From Opitutus sp. GAS368 (lineage in GTDB: Bacteria > Verrucomicrobiota > Verrucomicrobiia > Opitutales > Opitutaceae), in the NCBI GenBank assembly GCA_945862035.1, contig CAMAXB010000016.1, positions 1 to 20,593 on the forward strand: DNA of 20,593 bases, in the 5' to 3' direction. Below are positions 1 to 7,813 of this stretch, in pieces. The notes under the pieces are model-generated. The model worked only from the letters and a program-made list of their open reading frames with translations, did not search any database and was not told the origin of the DNA. Every line of letters starts with the position of its first letter. The first letter of the stretch is position 1. Made by a program: the position numbers and the translations under genes.

Positions 1-440
1 GACGGGTGCTCGAAGGTCGCATCACGGAGGGGACGCTCCGGGCGCTCGCTGCGGCCGGGGCCGCCGCCACCAAAGCCGGAGCCACCGCGGCCGGAGTGGC
101 CACCGGACCGCTCGCCCCGGCCACCGCCACCGCCACCGCCGCCGGAGAAGGACCGACGCTCGCCCGATGCCGCATTGCGCTCGCCCTGGGGGCGTCCGCC
201 TTCGCGGCCACCACCGCGACCGCCGCGCTGGCCACCCTCGCGAGGTTCGCGGGGGGGACGGGGCGTGCCGTCCGCCTGGGCTTGGGGCCCGGCGCCGCCG
301 GAGGGACGGGGTCCGCGCTCACGGCGTGTGTCCGGGCGGGGGGTGGATTTTAAAACAGGTTTGCCGGCGTCCTTAGCCGGTTGGGAGGGGGCCGAAGGCG
401 CAATCGCATTGCGCAGCTTCGCGATGATCTTTCTCAGCAT
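1..440 (-). CDS. 5' part of a probable DEAD-box RNA helicase with an Arg/Gly-rich N-terminal tail (partial)
   Basis: A minus-strand frame opens with ATG at 440 and stays open to the window edge, giving about 146 visible residues. It begins with a short basic, amphipathic-looking segment (MLRKIIAKLRNAIAP), continues with a Pro-rich stretch, and then has a long Arg/Gly-rich tract with RGG-type repeats and a run of eight glycines. The last visible residues are RDATFEHP. Arg/Gly-rich tails of this kind are common on bacterial RhlB/RhlE-type DEAD-box helicases, and the final Phe-containing segment could be the start of the Q-motif region. No helicase motif lies inside the window, so the family call is inference. 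Another RNA-binding protein with an RGG tail is possible. The ATG has no clear Shine-Dalgarno sequence. The Ala-rich frames on the opposite strand are shadows of this low-complexity DNA. Confidence 0.5.
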   Translation of the reverse strand, partial: MLRKIIAKLRNAIAPSAPSQPAKDAGKPVLKSTPRPDTRRERGPRPSGGAGPQAQADGTPRPPREPREGGQRGGRGGGREGGRPQGERNAASGERRSFSGGGGGGGGRGERSGGHSGRGGSGFGGGGPGRSERPERPLRDATFEHP

Positions 441-533
441 GTGGATGGTTGGTAAACCACCACAATCGGTCTTTCACTTGGATTGGCAACACTCGATCCC
501 AAGCCGAGCGGACCACGACCAAGAACCGATGAA

Positions 534-613
534 CCACGAAACACACGGAACACACGAAAATCCCAGAACTCATGATTCCGGGGCGGTTTTCGTGTGTTCC
601 GTGTGTTTCGCGG
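534..613. repeat. Long imperfect palindrome (27-bp arms, 26-bp loop)
   Basis: The left arm at 534-560 and the right arm at 587-613 are reverse complements with a single mismatch over 27 bp. Each arm contains a near-tandem 9-mer (GAAACACAC, GGAACACAC). The element lies between the DUF3568 gene and the helicase start, both on the minus strand. It could fold as a strong hairpin and end transcription of the DUF3568 gene, or it could be a copy of a dispersed REP/MITE-like family. There is no T-tract, so the terminator role is uncertain. Confidence 0.75.
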
Positions 614-648
614 TGGTGCTCCTTGATGGAATCTTAAGTGTTCTCGAT

Positions 649-1047
649 TCAGAGATTGGCCGTGATGCGATCGAGGATCGAGACCGAGACGAATTCATCG
701 CCGAAAACGCCCACACGGATCTGCACCCTGCTGAGGTTCGCGGAGACCTTGGTCACCGTGATGTCGATCTTCTTGTCGTCCGCGGTGCGCGCTACAATCA
801 GCGCGGTGAGCGCATCCTTGTTTTCGCTGATGCGGGCAAACTGAAGGTCAGCCACGGCCTCGTTGGCGGCGGCGACCACGGAATCATAGCGGCCCTCGAG
901 TGAGGCCTCGAGCCCCCCGCGGATGTAGGCCACGGTACCGGCTCCGGCGGCGCCAGCCGCCACGATGAGGCAACCGGATTGTAGCCCGACCAGTGAGGCG
1001 AGAATCAGGGCGGCGGAGACGCGAGCGGCGGGGAAGGAGAGTTTCAT
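649..1047 (-). CDS. DUF3568 family putative lipoprotein
   Basis: The product is 132 residues, starting at ATG 1047. I prefer this start to the upstream one at 1134 because it places a signal peptide at the N-terminus. The hydrophobic segment ends in a lipobox-like LQSGC at about residues 22-26. It is followed by an Ala/Gly-rich stretch with YIRGGLEA, then a domain with DALTALIVARTADDKKIDI and a C-terminal RVGVFGDEF. This layout (Cys, Ala/Gly helix, then a small alpha/beta domain with TADGKKI- and GTFGDE-like motifs) fits the DUF3568 family of small lipoproteins of unknown function. The expected location is membrane-anchored in the cell envelope. It is transcribed toward the helicase gene, with the palindrome between them. 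The -3 lipobox residue is Gln, which is not ideal, so lipidation is likely but not certain. Confidence 0.8.
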   Translation of the reverse strand: MKLSFPAARVSAALILASLVGLQSGCLIVAAGAAGAGTVAYIRGGLEASLEGRYDSVVAAANEAVADLQFARISENKDALTALIVARTADDKKIDITVTKVSANLSRVQIRVGVFGDEFVSVSILDRITANL

Positions 1048-1124
1048 GGTGACAAGGGTAGGCTGTTTTTGACCGCAATTCCTGCAATTGGTTTCGCCCC
1101 TCAGACGGAAGATTCGCGAAGTCT

Positions 1125-1824
1125 TTACGGTCAACGACCTTCGCGCTTGGCGCCGGGAAGACCACCACCCTCGCCGCCCTCGTCAATGAGCTGAACGAGC
1201 AGCGCGAGGACCACGTCATCACGGTCGAGGACCCGATCGAGGTCGTGCGCCAGAACAAGACGTCGGTGATTGTCCACCGCGAGGTCGGTGAGCACACCCG
1301 CACCTTTGCCGATGCGCTGACGGGCGCCATGCGCCACGACCCCGATATCCTTCTGCTGGGCGGGATGCGCGAGCTGGATACGATCAAGCTCACGCTCTCC
1401 GGTGCCTCGATGGGCATGCTGATCTTCGGCCCGTTGCACACCCACATCGCGCTCAGGACGGTTGCCCGCATCATCAACGCCTTCCCGGCCAATGAACAGA
1501 ATCAGGTCCGCGTGATGCTGGTCCGCTGTCTGGCAAGGGGGTGGCGCAACTACTCTGCAAGCGGATCCCCCAGGGCCATTGCGCGGTGCACGAGATTTTG
1601 CTGCAGCATGAGGCGCTGCCCAACGCGATCCGCAGCGTCAGATCAGTAACACCCGTGCGATCATCGAGAGCGGCGGAGCCGATGGCATGATCACGATGGA
1701 CAACAGCCTGCTGGCGCGGGTGAAACACAACACCATCGGGCCGAAGGAGGCCTCGATGAAGGCCGCGAACAAGGCCCGGTTTGCTCCGCGGCTCAAGCGC
1801 GGCGACCTCGAAGGATCTCATTGA
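1125..1824 (+). pseudogene. pilT: Decayed PilT-like twitching motility ATPase, N-terminally truncated and frameshifted
   Basis: Three successive frames together spell the C-terminal two thirds of a PilT retraction ATPase. The first, to about 1535, covers a degenerate Walker A (LGAGKTTT), an ITVEDPIE Asp box and a Walker B region. The second, about 1540-1637, reads CAVHEILLQHEALPNAIRS. The third, 1639-1824, contains RAIIESGGADGMITMDNSL, ends in KARFAPRLK and stops at TGA 1822. Two frame changes are therefore needed. The first ~120 residues of PilT are absent, as is a plausible start. Conserved residues are also changed: Walker B reads LLLGGMREL where active enzymes have VGEMRD, and the His-box region reads FGPLHTH. 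Substitutions as well as indels argue for real decay rather than sequencing error. No other pilus gene is nearby. Confidence 0.85.
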
Positions 1825-1899
1825 TAGCGAGCGTTTCAGCCAGGTTTTTGCGGGAATAAAACCTCCCTCTCATCCGTCTTTTCTGAAATGTTCCCTCTG

Positions 1900-1922
1900 C
1901 CGGCCCGGCCCGGGCTGGTTTT
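1900..1922 (+). terminator. Terminator-like GC hairpin followed by TTTT
   Basis: CCGGCCC at 1900-1906 pairs with GGGCTGG at 1912-1918 (seven pairs, one G:T) around a 5-nt loop, and TTTT follows. It lies after the pilT remnant and before the DUF2911 start. It is a plausible rho-independent terminator that insulates the downstream gene. The T-tract is short. Confidence 0.4.
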
Positions 1923-1967
1923 CACGCAACCCACCCGCCGACCACCACCCCCGGAGCAGCTCCCACC

Positions 1968-2528
1968 ATGAAGTTCATCCAGACCGCCCTGGCCCTTACT
2001 GCCCTGTCCTTCGCCGCCGCGCTGCCCCTCAGCGCCCAGCAGGCCCGCCCCAGCCCTCATGATGTCGCCAGCGCCGTAATCGGCCCTCGCGGCAGCCCGC
2101 GGATCATCATCTTCTACGGCCGGCCCTACTCAAAGGACGCGAAGACCGGGGAGATCCGCAAGATCTGGGGAGGGCTCGTGCCCTACGGCAAGGCCGACCG
2201 CCTGGGTGCTAATGAGGCAACCACGCTGCTGACCTCCAAGCCTATGGTCATCGGCTCCACCACGATTCCCGCCGGCGCATACACGCTCTACCTCGTGCCT
2301 TCGGAGACCGGCCCGTCGAAACTCGCCTTCAGCAAGAACATTGGCAAGTGGGGCACCCCGGTCGACGAGACCCAGGATGTGGCGCGCGTTGACCTCATCA
2401 GGAACACCGTGGACACGCGGGTCGACCAGTTGACCATTGCCGTCACGAATGTCCCGGCGGGCGGTGGCCAGATCGCGATCACGTGGGAAAACACCCAGTT
2501 CACGGTGCCTTTCACCCTCGCGAACTGA
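1968..2528 (+). CDS. DUF2911 domain secreted protein
   Basis: The product is 186 residues. The N-terminal signal peptide has a hydrophobic core at about residues 4-20 and ends near SAQQA, so periplasmic export is expected. The mature part carries features typical of DUF2911 proteins: IIIFYGRPYSKD, KIWGGLVPYGKADRLGANEAT, and GAYTLYLVPSE with KNIGKWG in the second half. The family's function is unknown, and I cannot infer an activity from the sequence. A GGAG about 12 nt upstream of the ATG could act as a ribosome-binding site, which is unusual in this window. A hairpin lies upstream and another terminator-like element downstream at 2581-2606, so it may be transcribed alone, although it points into the bacillithiol operon 86 nt away. 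Confidence 0.88.
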   Translation: MKFIQTALALTALSFAAALPLSAQQARPSPHDVASAVIGPRGSPRIIIFYGRPYSKDAKTGEIRKIWGGLVPYGKADRLGANEATTLLTSKPMVIGSTTIPAGAYTLYLVPSETGPSKLAFSKNIGKWGTPVDETQDVARVDLIRNTVDTRVDQLTIAVTNVPAGGGQIAITWENTQFTVPFTLAN

Positions 2529-2580
2529 ACCGGTCCACCGTCATTGCTGCATCACGATTCACCGCGTCCAGACGCCCGTC

Positions 2581-2606
2581 CGGCGCGGGGTGATTCGCCG
2601 TTTTTT
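2581..2606 (+). terminator. Short GC stem followed by six T
   Basis: CGGCG at 2581-2585 can pair with CGCCG at 2596-2600 around a 10-nt loop, and TTTTTT follows at 2601-2606. The stem is short, so this is a weak candidate. If real, it would attenuate read-through from the DUF2911 gene into the PIG-L operon, whose first ATG is only 8 nt further on. Confidence 0.3.
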
Positions 2607-2614
2607 GCCCGCGC

Positions 2615-5161
2615 ATGAATTCCCTTCTCTCGTCCACCTTCACGCGCGTCTGCCTGCTCGCCGGTCTGGCGGCGACCGCTGTGCCAGCCCGCGCCGCCGC
2701 CGCGCCGTCCACCCCGCCCGAGATCCTGCAGGAATTGCGTGAGTTCGCGCAGATGGGTCGCGTGCTCCACATCGCGGCGCACCCGGACGACGAGAACACC
2801 CTCCAGATCACGTACCTAGCCCGGGCCCGTCACTACCAGACCGCCTATCTCTCAATCACCCGCGGTGACGGTGGCCAAAACGAGATCGGGCCCGAGTTCG
2901 ATGCCGAGTTGGGACTGGCCCGCACGCAGGAGCTGCTCGAGGCCCGCAAGGACGACCGTGGGCGCCAGTACTTTACCCGGGCCCTCGATTTCGGTTTCTC
3001 GAAGGACTACATCGAAACGCTTCGCGTCTGGGACCGCCAGGCGATCCTTGGCGATGTCGTGCGGGTGATCCGGATGTTCCGCCCGGATGTCATCACGACC
3101 GCCTTCTCGCCCATTCCCAGCACCACGCATGGCCACCACACCGCGTCGGCCGTTCTGGCGCTGGAAGCATTCAAGATTGCCGGCGACCCACAGGCCTATC
3201 CGGAACAGCTCGCCGACGGGCTGACGCCCTGGCAGCCCACCCGCATCTTTACGGGCGCGGGCGGCGGAGGGCGCGGCGGCCCGGTGCCGACCACGCCGGA
3301 CATTGTGCGGCTGGAGGTCAGCGGCGAGGACGAGGTCAGCGGTGAGCCCTACGGCGTCATCTCCGCTCGCAGCCGCGGGCGCCACATCACTCAATTCGGC
3401 CGACCCGGCGCGGGCGCGGGCGGCGGCAGCCGCGGCGGCGCGCCGGGCGCGACAACGGTGATCGCGCTCCGCTTCGCCGATGGCGCGCCCGCGGCCAATG
3501 ATCTGATGGAAGGAATCGACACGTCCTGGAACCGCGTCCCGGGCGGCACGGATCTCGCCCGCGCGACGGAGGCAGTCATCGCTTCGTTCAATCGCGCCAA
3601 TCCGGCCTCGAGCGTGCCAGCCCTCCTCGCTCTCCGCACGCGCCTCGCCGCCCTGCCGCGCGATCTTATTCTGGACGAGAAGCGCACGCAGCTCGATCGC
3701 ATCCTTCAAGCCTGCCTCGGCCTCACGGCCGAGACGCTCGTCGACAACGCGGAGGCCGTCCCGGGCGAAATCCTGAACCTCCAGCATGTAGTCACCGCGC
3801 GCTCATCTGTACCGGTTCGCTGGACCGGGCTGCGTTATCCGACCGCAGCGCCCCGTGCGGGATCGCCCGCACCCGTCATGCTGGCGCCCGGCGAGACCAT
3901 TCGCCGCACGGATCCGGTCGGCCTGCCGCCTGGCACCGAGGTGACACAGCCGTACTGGCTGCGCGAGCCGGCCCTGCCCGGCCTGTTCCAAGTGGCCGAT
4001 CGCAAACTGATCGGGCTTCCCGAGAATCCTCCCGCTTTTCCGGTGGAGTTTCTGTTCGAGGTCGGCGGCCAGACGCTCGTCGTCTCCACCGAGCCCGTGC
4101 AGCGGATCCCGCGCGCGGGCCAGGCCGACAAGCGTCGCCGGCTTGATGTGGTGTCGCCGGTCAACGTTCACTTCCCCACCCTCGTCAAGGTCATCGCGCC
4201 CGGCCGCAGTTCGCCGGTCCAAGTCGAAGTCCGGGCCAACCGCACGGCGGCCGAGGGCCTGCTCACGATGGAGCTGCCCCCGGGCTGGACGGCCTCGCCG
4301 GCTTCTCAACCCTTCACTTTGGCGGCGGCCGGCGCCACGGCGCGACTGACCTTCACGGTCACCGCTCCCGCCACGGTTGCCAGCGCCGACCTTCGCGCGG
4401 TGGCGGAGGTCGCCGGCCAGCGCTTCTCCGCCGACCGATCGGTGATCAACTACGACCACATCCCGCTGCAGCTGCTGCAGCCCCCGGCCCGTACGCGCGG
4501 CGTCAGCGTCGATCTGGCGATCCGGGGTCGCACCATTGGCTATCTGCCCGGAGCGGGTGACGATGTCGCAGAATGCATCGCGCAGATGGGGTACACCGTC
4601 ACGGCGCTGACCGGCGCCGACCTGACCCCGGAAAAGCTCAAGGGGTATGACGCAGTCGTAATCGGAGTGCGTGCCTTCAATGAGCGCACGGACCTTGCCG
4701 AGAATTTTCCCGGGCTGATGGCGTACGTCGAGGCGGGCGGCACGGTGGTGGCCCAGTACAACCGTCCGAATGCCCTGACCGCGACGCAGCTCGGGCCCTA
4801 CGAGCTGAGCATCGCCGGGCCGGCGCCGGACCTGCGCGTCACCGATGAGAACTCGCCGATCACGATCCTCGCGACGGATCACCCGGCAGTCAACACGCCG
4901 AACCGCATTGTCCCGGCCGACTTCGAAGGCTGGGTGCAGGAGCGTGGCGCCTATTTCCCGAGCAGCTGGGATCAGGAGCGCTACACGACCATTCTGGGCA
5001 TGAACGATCCGGGCCAGGCGCCCTTGAGCAGCTCGATCCTGATCGCGCGCCATGGCCAGGGCCACTACGTCTATACTGGGCTGGCGTTCTTCCGCCAGCT
5101 GCCCAAGGGCGTGCCGGGTGCCTACCGACTTTTTGCCAATCTTGTCTCCCTGGGGAAATGA
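2615..5161 (+). CDS. Exported PIG-L family deacetylase with C-terminal amidotransferase-like domain
   Basis: The product is 848 residues. A signal peptide (about residues 1-29, ending PARAAAA) predicts export. The PIG-L/LmbE zinc site is visible as AHPDDE at 55-60 and a downstream THGHHTAS near residue 170, so zinc-dependent removal of an acyl group from an N-acyl sugar or amide is likely. Gly-rich linkers follow at about 210-285. The middle (about 390-620) looks like beta-sandwich domains, and residues ~637-848 resemble a class I glutamine amidotransferase/ThuA fold without a clear catalytic Cys. Long PIG-L proteins of this type occur beside symporters and bacillithiol genes in several phyla. 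The substrate is unknown; an extracytoplasmic GlcNAc- or bacillithiol-related conjugate is my inference. It is the first gene of the operon, and its stop overlaps the next start (ATGA at 5158). Confidence 0.88.
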   Translation: MNSLLSSTFTRVCLLAGLAATAVPARAAAAPSTPPEILQELREFAQMGRVLHIAAHPDDENTLQITYLARARHYQTAYLSITRGDGGQNEIGPEFDAELGLARTQELLEARKDDRGRQYFTRALDFGFSKDYIETLRVWDRQAILGDVVRVIRMFRPDVITTAFSPIPSTTHGHHTASAVLALEAFKIAGDPQAYPEQLADGLTPWQPTRIFTGAGGGGRGGPVPTTPDIVRLEVSGEDEVSGEPYGVISARSRGRHITQFGRPGAGAGGGSRGGAPGATTVIALRFADGAPAANDLMEGIDTSWNRVPGGTDLARATEAVIASFNRANPASSVPALLALRTRLAALPRDLILDEKRTQLDRILQACLGLTAETLVDNAEAVPGEILNLQHVVTARSSVPVRWTGLRYPTAAPRAGSPAPVMLAPGETIRRTDPVGLPPGTEVTQPYWLREPALPGLFQVADRKLIGLPENPPAFPVEFLFEVGGQTLVVSTEPVQRIPRAGQADKRRRLDVVSPVNVHFPTLVKVIAPGRSSPVQVEVRANRTAAEGLLTMELPPGWTASPASQPFTLAAAGATARLTFTVTAPATVASADLRAVAEVAGQRFSADRSVINYDHIPLQLLQPPARTRGVSVDLAIRGRTIGYLPGAGDDVAECIAQMGYTVTALTGADLTPEKLKGYDAVVIGVRAFNERTDLAENFPGLMAYVEAGGTVVAQYNRPNALTATQLGPYELSIAGPAPDLRVTDENSPITILATDHPAVNTPNRIVPADFEGWVQERGAYFPSSWDQERYTTILGMNDPGQAPLSSSILIARHGQGHYVYTGLAFFRQLPKGVPGAYRLFANLVSLGK

Positions 5162-5331
5162 CGTCGCCGCGCTCCGAACTTCCCCCCACCCCTCCGAACG
5201 CTGAGCCCCCGGCCGAGGAAACCGGCGTGCCCGGCTTCCGCACCTGGCGGGGCGTCTACACCTTCGTCGTGGTGTGCTTCGCGGGCCTCGTCGCGTTGCT
5301 CGCTTGGTTGACCCAGACCTTCGCGCGATGA
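5158..5331 (+). CDS. 57-residue single-span membrane protein
   Basis: ATG at 5158 overlaps the stop of the PIG-L gene (ATGA), and the TGA at 5329 overlaps the symporter start (ATGA), so this frame links its neighbours without a gap. The product has a Pro/Glu-rich hydrophilic N-terminus (about 25 residues), then FRTWRGVYTF and one hydrophobic segment (about residues 35-54) ending TQTFAR. This fits a single-pass inner-membrane protein with the N-terminus probably cytoplasmic. I do not recognise a named family. The double ATGA coupling and the membrane segment suggest a small accessory subunit of the symporter or an anchor for the pathway. That role is inference. The gene is short enough to be missed by many gene finders. 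Confidence 0.75.
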   Translation: MTSPRSELPPTPPNAEPPAEETGVPGFRTWRGVYTFVVVCFAGLVALLAWLTQTFAR

Positions 5332-7043
5332 ACGCATTCGACTACGCTGTCCTCATTGGCAGCATGCTGGCGATCATCGCCTACGGGATGTGGCGCTCGC
5401 GGGGCCGCCGGAGCCTCACGACCTACGTGAAGGGCGATGGCAACGCCGGCTGGGGCACGATCGGACTGTCGGTTGCCGCCACGCAGGCCAGCGCAGTCAC
5501 CTTTCTTTCGATCCCCGGCCAGGGCTTCGAAAGCGGGCTCGGTTTCGTGCAGAACTATTTCGGTCTGCCATTCGCGCTGATCATCATCGCCGTGGTGTTC
5601 GTTCCGATCTACCGGAAGCTGAACGTCTACACCGCCTACGAGTACCTCGGTCGCCGGTTCGACGGTAAGACCCGGGTTCTCGCCGCCAGTCTCTTTCTCC
5701 TGCAACGCGGCCTGGCCGCAGGCATCACGATTTATGCGCCGGCGATCGTGCTCTCCACGGTCTTCGGCTGGCAGCTCGACCTCACGATTGTGGTGAGCGG
5801 CTTGGTGGTCACGGTCTACACGGTATTCGGCGGCAGCGAGGCCGTGAACCAAACCCACAAGTGGCAGGTTGCGGTGATTTTCGGGGGCATGGTCGCCGCG
5901 CTGATCATCCTGCTCAACCGCCTGCCCAGCGATGTCTCTCTGGGCGAAACGCTCGCGGTCGCCGGCGGCCTTGGGAAAATGGAGGCGGTCAGCTTCTCGC
6001 TCGATCCCGACGTGCGCTACACGTTTTGGACCGGCACGCTCGGCGGGATTTTTCTTTCACTATCGTACTTCGGCACCGATCAGTCGCAGGTCCAGCGCTA
6101 CCTGTCGGGCGGCTCGCTCCGCGAGAGCCGCCTTGGTCTGATGTTCAACGCCGTCCTGAAGATCCCGATGCAGTTCTTTATCCTGCTGCTCGGCGTGCTC
6201 ATGTTCGTGTTTTTCCAATTCGAGCGTCCGCCCGTGTTCTTCAATGAAACCGTCTGGCGCGCCCAGGCCGCCGGTGAGAGCGGAGTCGAGTTACGGGCGC
6301 TTGCCACGCGCTACGAGGCCACCCAGGAGGTGAAGGAAGAACGGATCCGCACCTGGCTCGAGGCCCGCCGCAGCGGGGACGAGGTGCGCATGGACTCGGC
6401 CCACCGCGGCATGGTGGCCGCGCAAAAGGAGAGCGAGGCGCTGCGCGCCGAGACCAAGGCCGTGCTGATCAAGGGGGATCCGGGGATTCAGGCCAAGGAC
6501 TCCGACTACGTCTTCATCACCTTTATCCTCCGCTACCTGCCCCACGGCCTGATCGGCCTGCTCGTTGCGGTGTTCTTCGCCGCGACCTTTTCGTCCAAGG
6601 CAGGCGAACTCAACGCGCTCGGCACCACCACCGCCGTCGATCTCTACCGGCACATGCGCCGCGGCGGCACCACCGATGCACAGCAGGTGCGGGCGGCCAA
6701 GGTGTTCACCGCGATGTGGGGTCTGGTTGCGATCGCCTTCGCGCTGTACGCCAATCTCGTCGAGAACCTGATCGAGGCCGTCAACATCCTTGGCTCCCTC
6801 TTCTACGGCGTGGTGCTGGGCCTGTTTCTGGTCGCCTTCTTTCTCAAGCGCGTGGGCGGCACCGCGGTGTTTGCCGCCGCGGTCATCGCCCAGATCACGG
6901 TCCTCATTCTCTACACTACCCTCAGCATCAGTTATCTTTGGTACAACCTGATCGGATGTGCCGGCTGCGTCGGCCTGAGCCTTGTGCTCCAGGCCGTGCT
7001 GCCGTCACGCCCCGCCTCGCCTCACGCTACCCCGACCTCATGA
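5328..7043 (+). CDS. Sodium:solute symporter (SSS family)
   Basis: The product is 571 residues, starting at ATG 5328, coupled to the preceding stop. An in-frame start 54 nt upstream is not used because it would add a charged peptide inside the 57-residue gene. The N-terminus has a membrane span and then GLSVAATQASAVTFLSIPG, typical of SSS TM2. FGGSEAV follows, then SYFGTDQSQVQRYLSGG, the conserved motif of the family, and FSSKAGELNALGTTTAVDLY near the later spans. A hydrophilic, highly charged insertion of about 95 residues (roughly 298-392) sits between two spans. Sodium-coupled import of a small organic solute is the family role. The substrate is unknown, but the position between an exported PIG-L deacetylase and the bacillithiol genes hints at an amino-sugar or thiol-related compound. 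Its stop overlaps the next start (ATGA at 7040). Confidence 0.92.
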   Translation: MNAFDYAVLIGSMLAIIAYGMWRSRGRRSLTTYVKGDGNAGWGTIGLSVAATQASAVTFLSIPGQGFESGLGFVQNYFGLPFALIIIAVVFVPIYRKLNVYTAYEYLGRRFDGKTRVLAASLFLLQRGLAAGITIYAPAIVLSTVFGWQLDLTIVVSGLVVTVYTVFGGSEAVNQTHKWQVAVIFGGMVAALIILLNRLPSDVSLGETLAVAGGLGKMEAVSFSLDPDVRYTFWTGTLGGIFLSLSYFGTDQSQVQRYLSGGSLRESRLGLMFNAVLKIPMQFFILLLGVLMFVFFQFERPPVFFNETVWRAQAAGESGVELRALATRYEATQEVKEERIRTWLEARRSGDEVRMDSAHRGMVAAQKESEALRAETKAVLIKGDPGIQAKDSDYVFITFILRYLPHGLIGLLVAVFFAATFSSKAGELNALGTTTAVDLYRHMRRGGTTDAQQVRAAKVFTAMWGLVAIAFALYANLVENLIEAVNILGSLFYGVVLGLFLVAFFLKRVGGTAVFAAAVIAQITVLILYTTLSISYLWYNLIGCAGCVGLSLVLQAVLPSRPASPHATPTS

Positions 7044-7813
7044 CCGCTCCCGTGATCTGCTTCGGACAGCAGCCATGCGGGATTTTCCCGCGCCGCTTCC
7101 TCTATGCCAAGTTTGCCACGGCAAGAAGGCTCCAGGCGGAGATGGGCGGGCGGATCGTGTTTTTCTACCACGACAGCGATCATGATCCGCGGGAAACCCA
7201 GACGACGGTCCGCCACCGCAAGACCGACGAGCCGCTCACGCTCAATTTCGCCTTCGAGAACAAGACCCAGCGCAAGTACTCGCCCCTGTACCTGAAGCGC
7301 ATTCCCGCCGGTTGGCAGGCCACTACGGCACGACAGCTGCCCGCGTTTGTTCCGCCCTGCTGGGTGGAGGCGTTTAAACAAGTCGGGGCGCCTCTCGTCG
7401 CCGACTTCTGCCTGGAGATGTACCGCCGCATGGGCCTGCTGGAGGGCATCGAGGTGATTCGTTCCAGCGATCCGGCGGTCCGCCGCGCGGCCTGTCCCAT
7501 TGGCGACCACTTCGTCGACGTGCCGCACCACGGGGAGATCGTGCGGGCCCGTTGCATCAATGGCGCGCTCCAGCTGCATGAGGGCGGAGACTCGATGCTG
7601 ACCCTGCCCCCCTGCACCTACGAGGCCGCGCAAATCAGCCCGACCCGCGACAGCCGGCTGAAGTGGATGCAGTCCGTCGTTCACTGCACTCATTATATTG
7701 CAGGGATGGGCGAGCAGGCCTATCTCAACCGAGCGGACGCCCCGGACATCCAGTTCGTGAACCGCGAGCCGATCGACCGTTCCGATGAAGCCTACACCGA
7801 CACCCCCTCCTGA
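7040..7813 (+). CDS. Short BshC-like protein, candidate cysteine-adding enzyme of bacillithiol synthesis
   Basis: The product is 257 residues. ATG 7040 is coupled to the symporter stop; the open frame extends upstream, but only inside that gene. Motifs recall the core of BshC (about 540 residues in Bacillus): VICFGQQPCGIF at 5-16 for the GQQ-x-GLF/LLTGP loop, then a helix with FLYAKFATARRL, then FYHDSDHDPRE at 42-52 for the (E/D)DHDFDEI motif. Residues 123-145 resemble the segment preceding a Pro/Asp-rich strand in BshC, and HYIAGMGEQAYL at 218-229 recalls YVGGPGEIAYF. The N-terminal ~100 residues and the long C-terminal coiled coil of BshC are absent. The position between the transporter and bshB/bshA supports a role in adding cysteine to GlcN-malate. 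The similarity is from memory and remote, so function is not proven. The 3' end overlaps the bshB1 start by 29 nt. Confidence 0.65.
   Translation: MTAPVICFGQQPCGIFPRRFLYAKFATARRLQAEMGGRIVFFYHDSDHDPRETQTTVRHRKTDEPLTLNFAFENKTQRKYSPLYLKRIPAGWQATTARQLPAFVPPCWVEAFKQVGAPLVADFCLEMYRRMGLLEGIEVIRSSDPAVRRAACPIGDHFVDVPHHGEIVRARCINGALQLHEGGDSMLTLPPCTYEAAQISPTRDSRLKWMQSVVHCTHYIAGMGEQAYLNRADAPDIQFVNREPIDRSDEAYTDTPS

Noticed and set aside
6..353. Ala/Gly-rich 115-residue plus-strand frame at the window start
   Set aside because: It is the complement of the Arg/Gly-rich helicase tail; the low-complexity GC-rich DNA keeps several frames open.
884..1492. 202-residue minus-strand frame across the pilT remnant
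   Set aside because: Ser/Arg-rich and without a domain; the PilT reading on the plus strand explains the region.
2852..5065. Long minus-strand frames (311 and 420 residues) under the PIG-L gene
   Set aside because: They mirror the codon pattern of a clear plus-strand gene, have no recognisable domain and are rich in Arg/Gly/Ala, as expected for shadow frames in GC-rich DNA.
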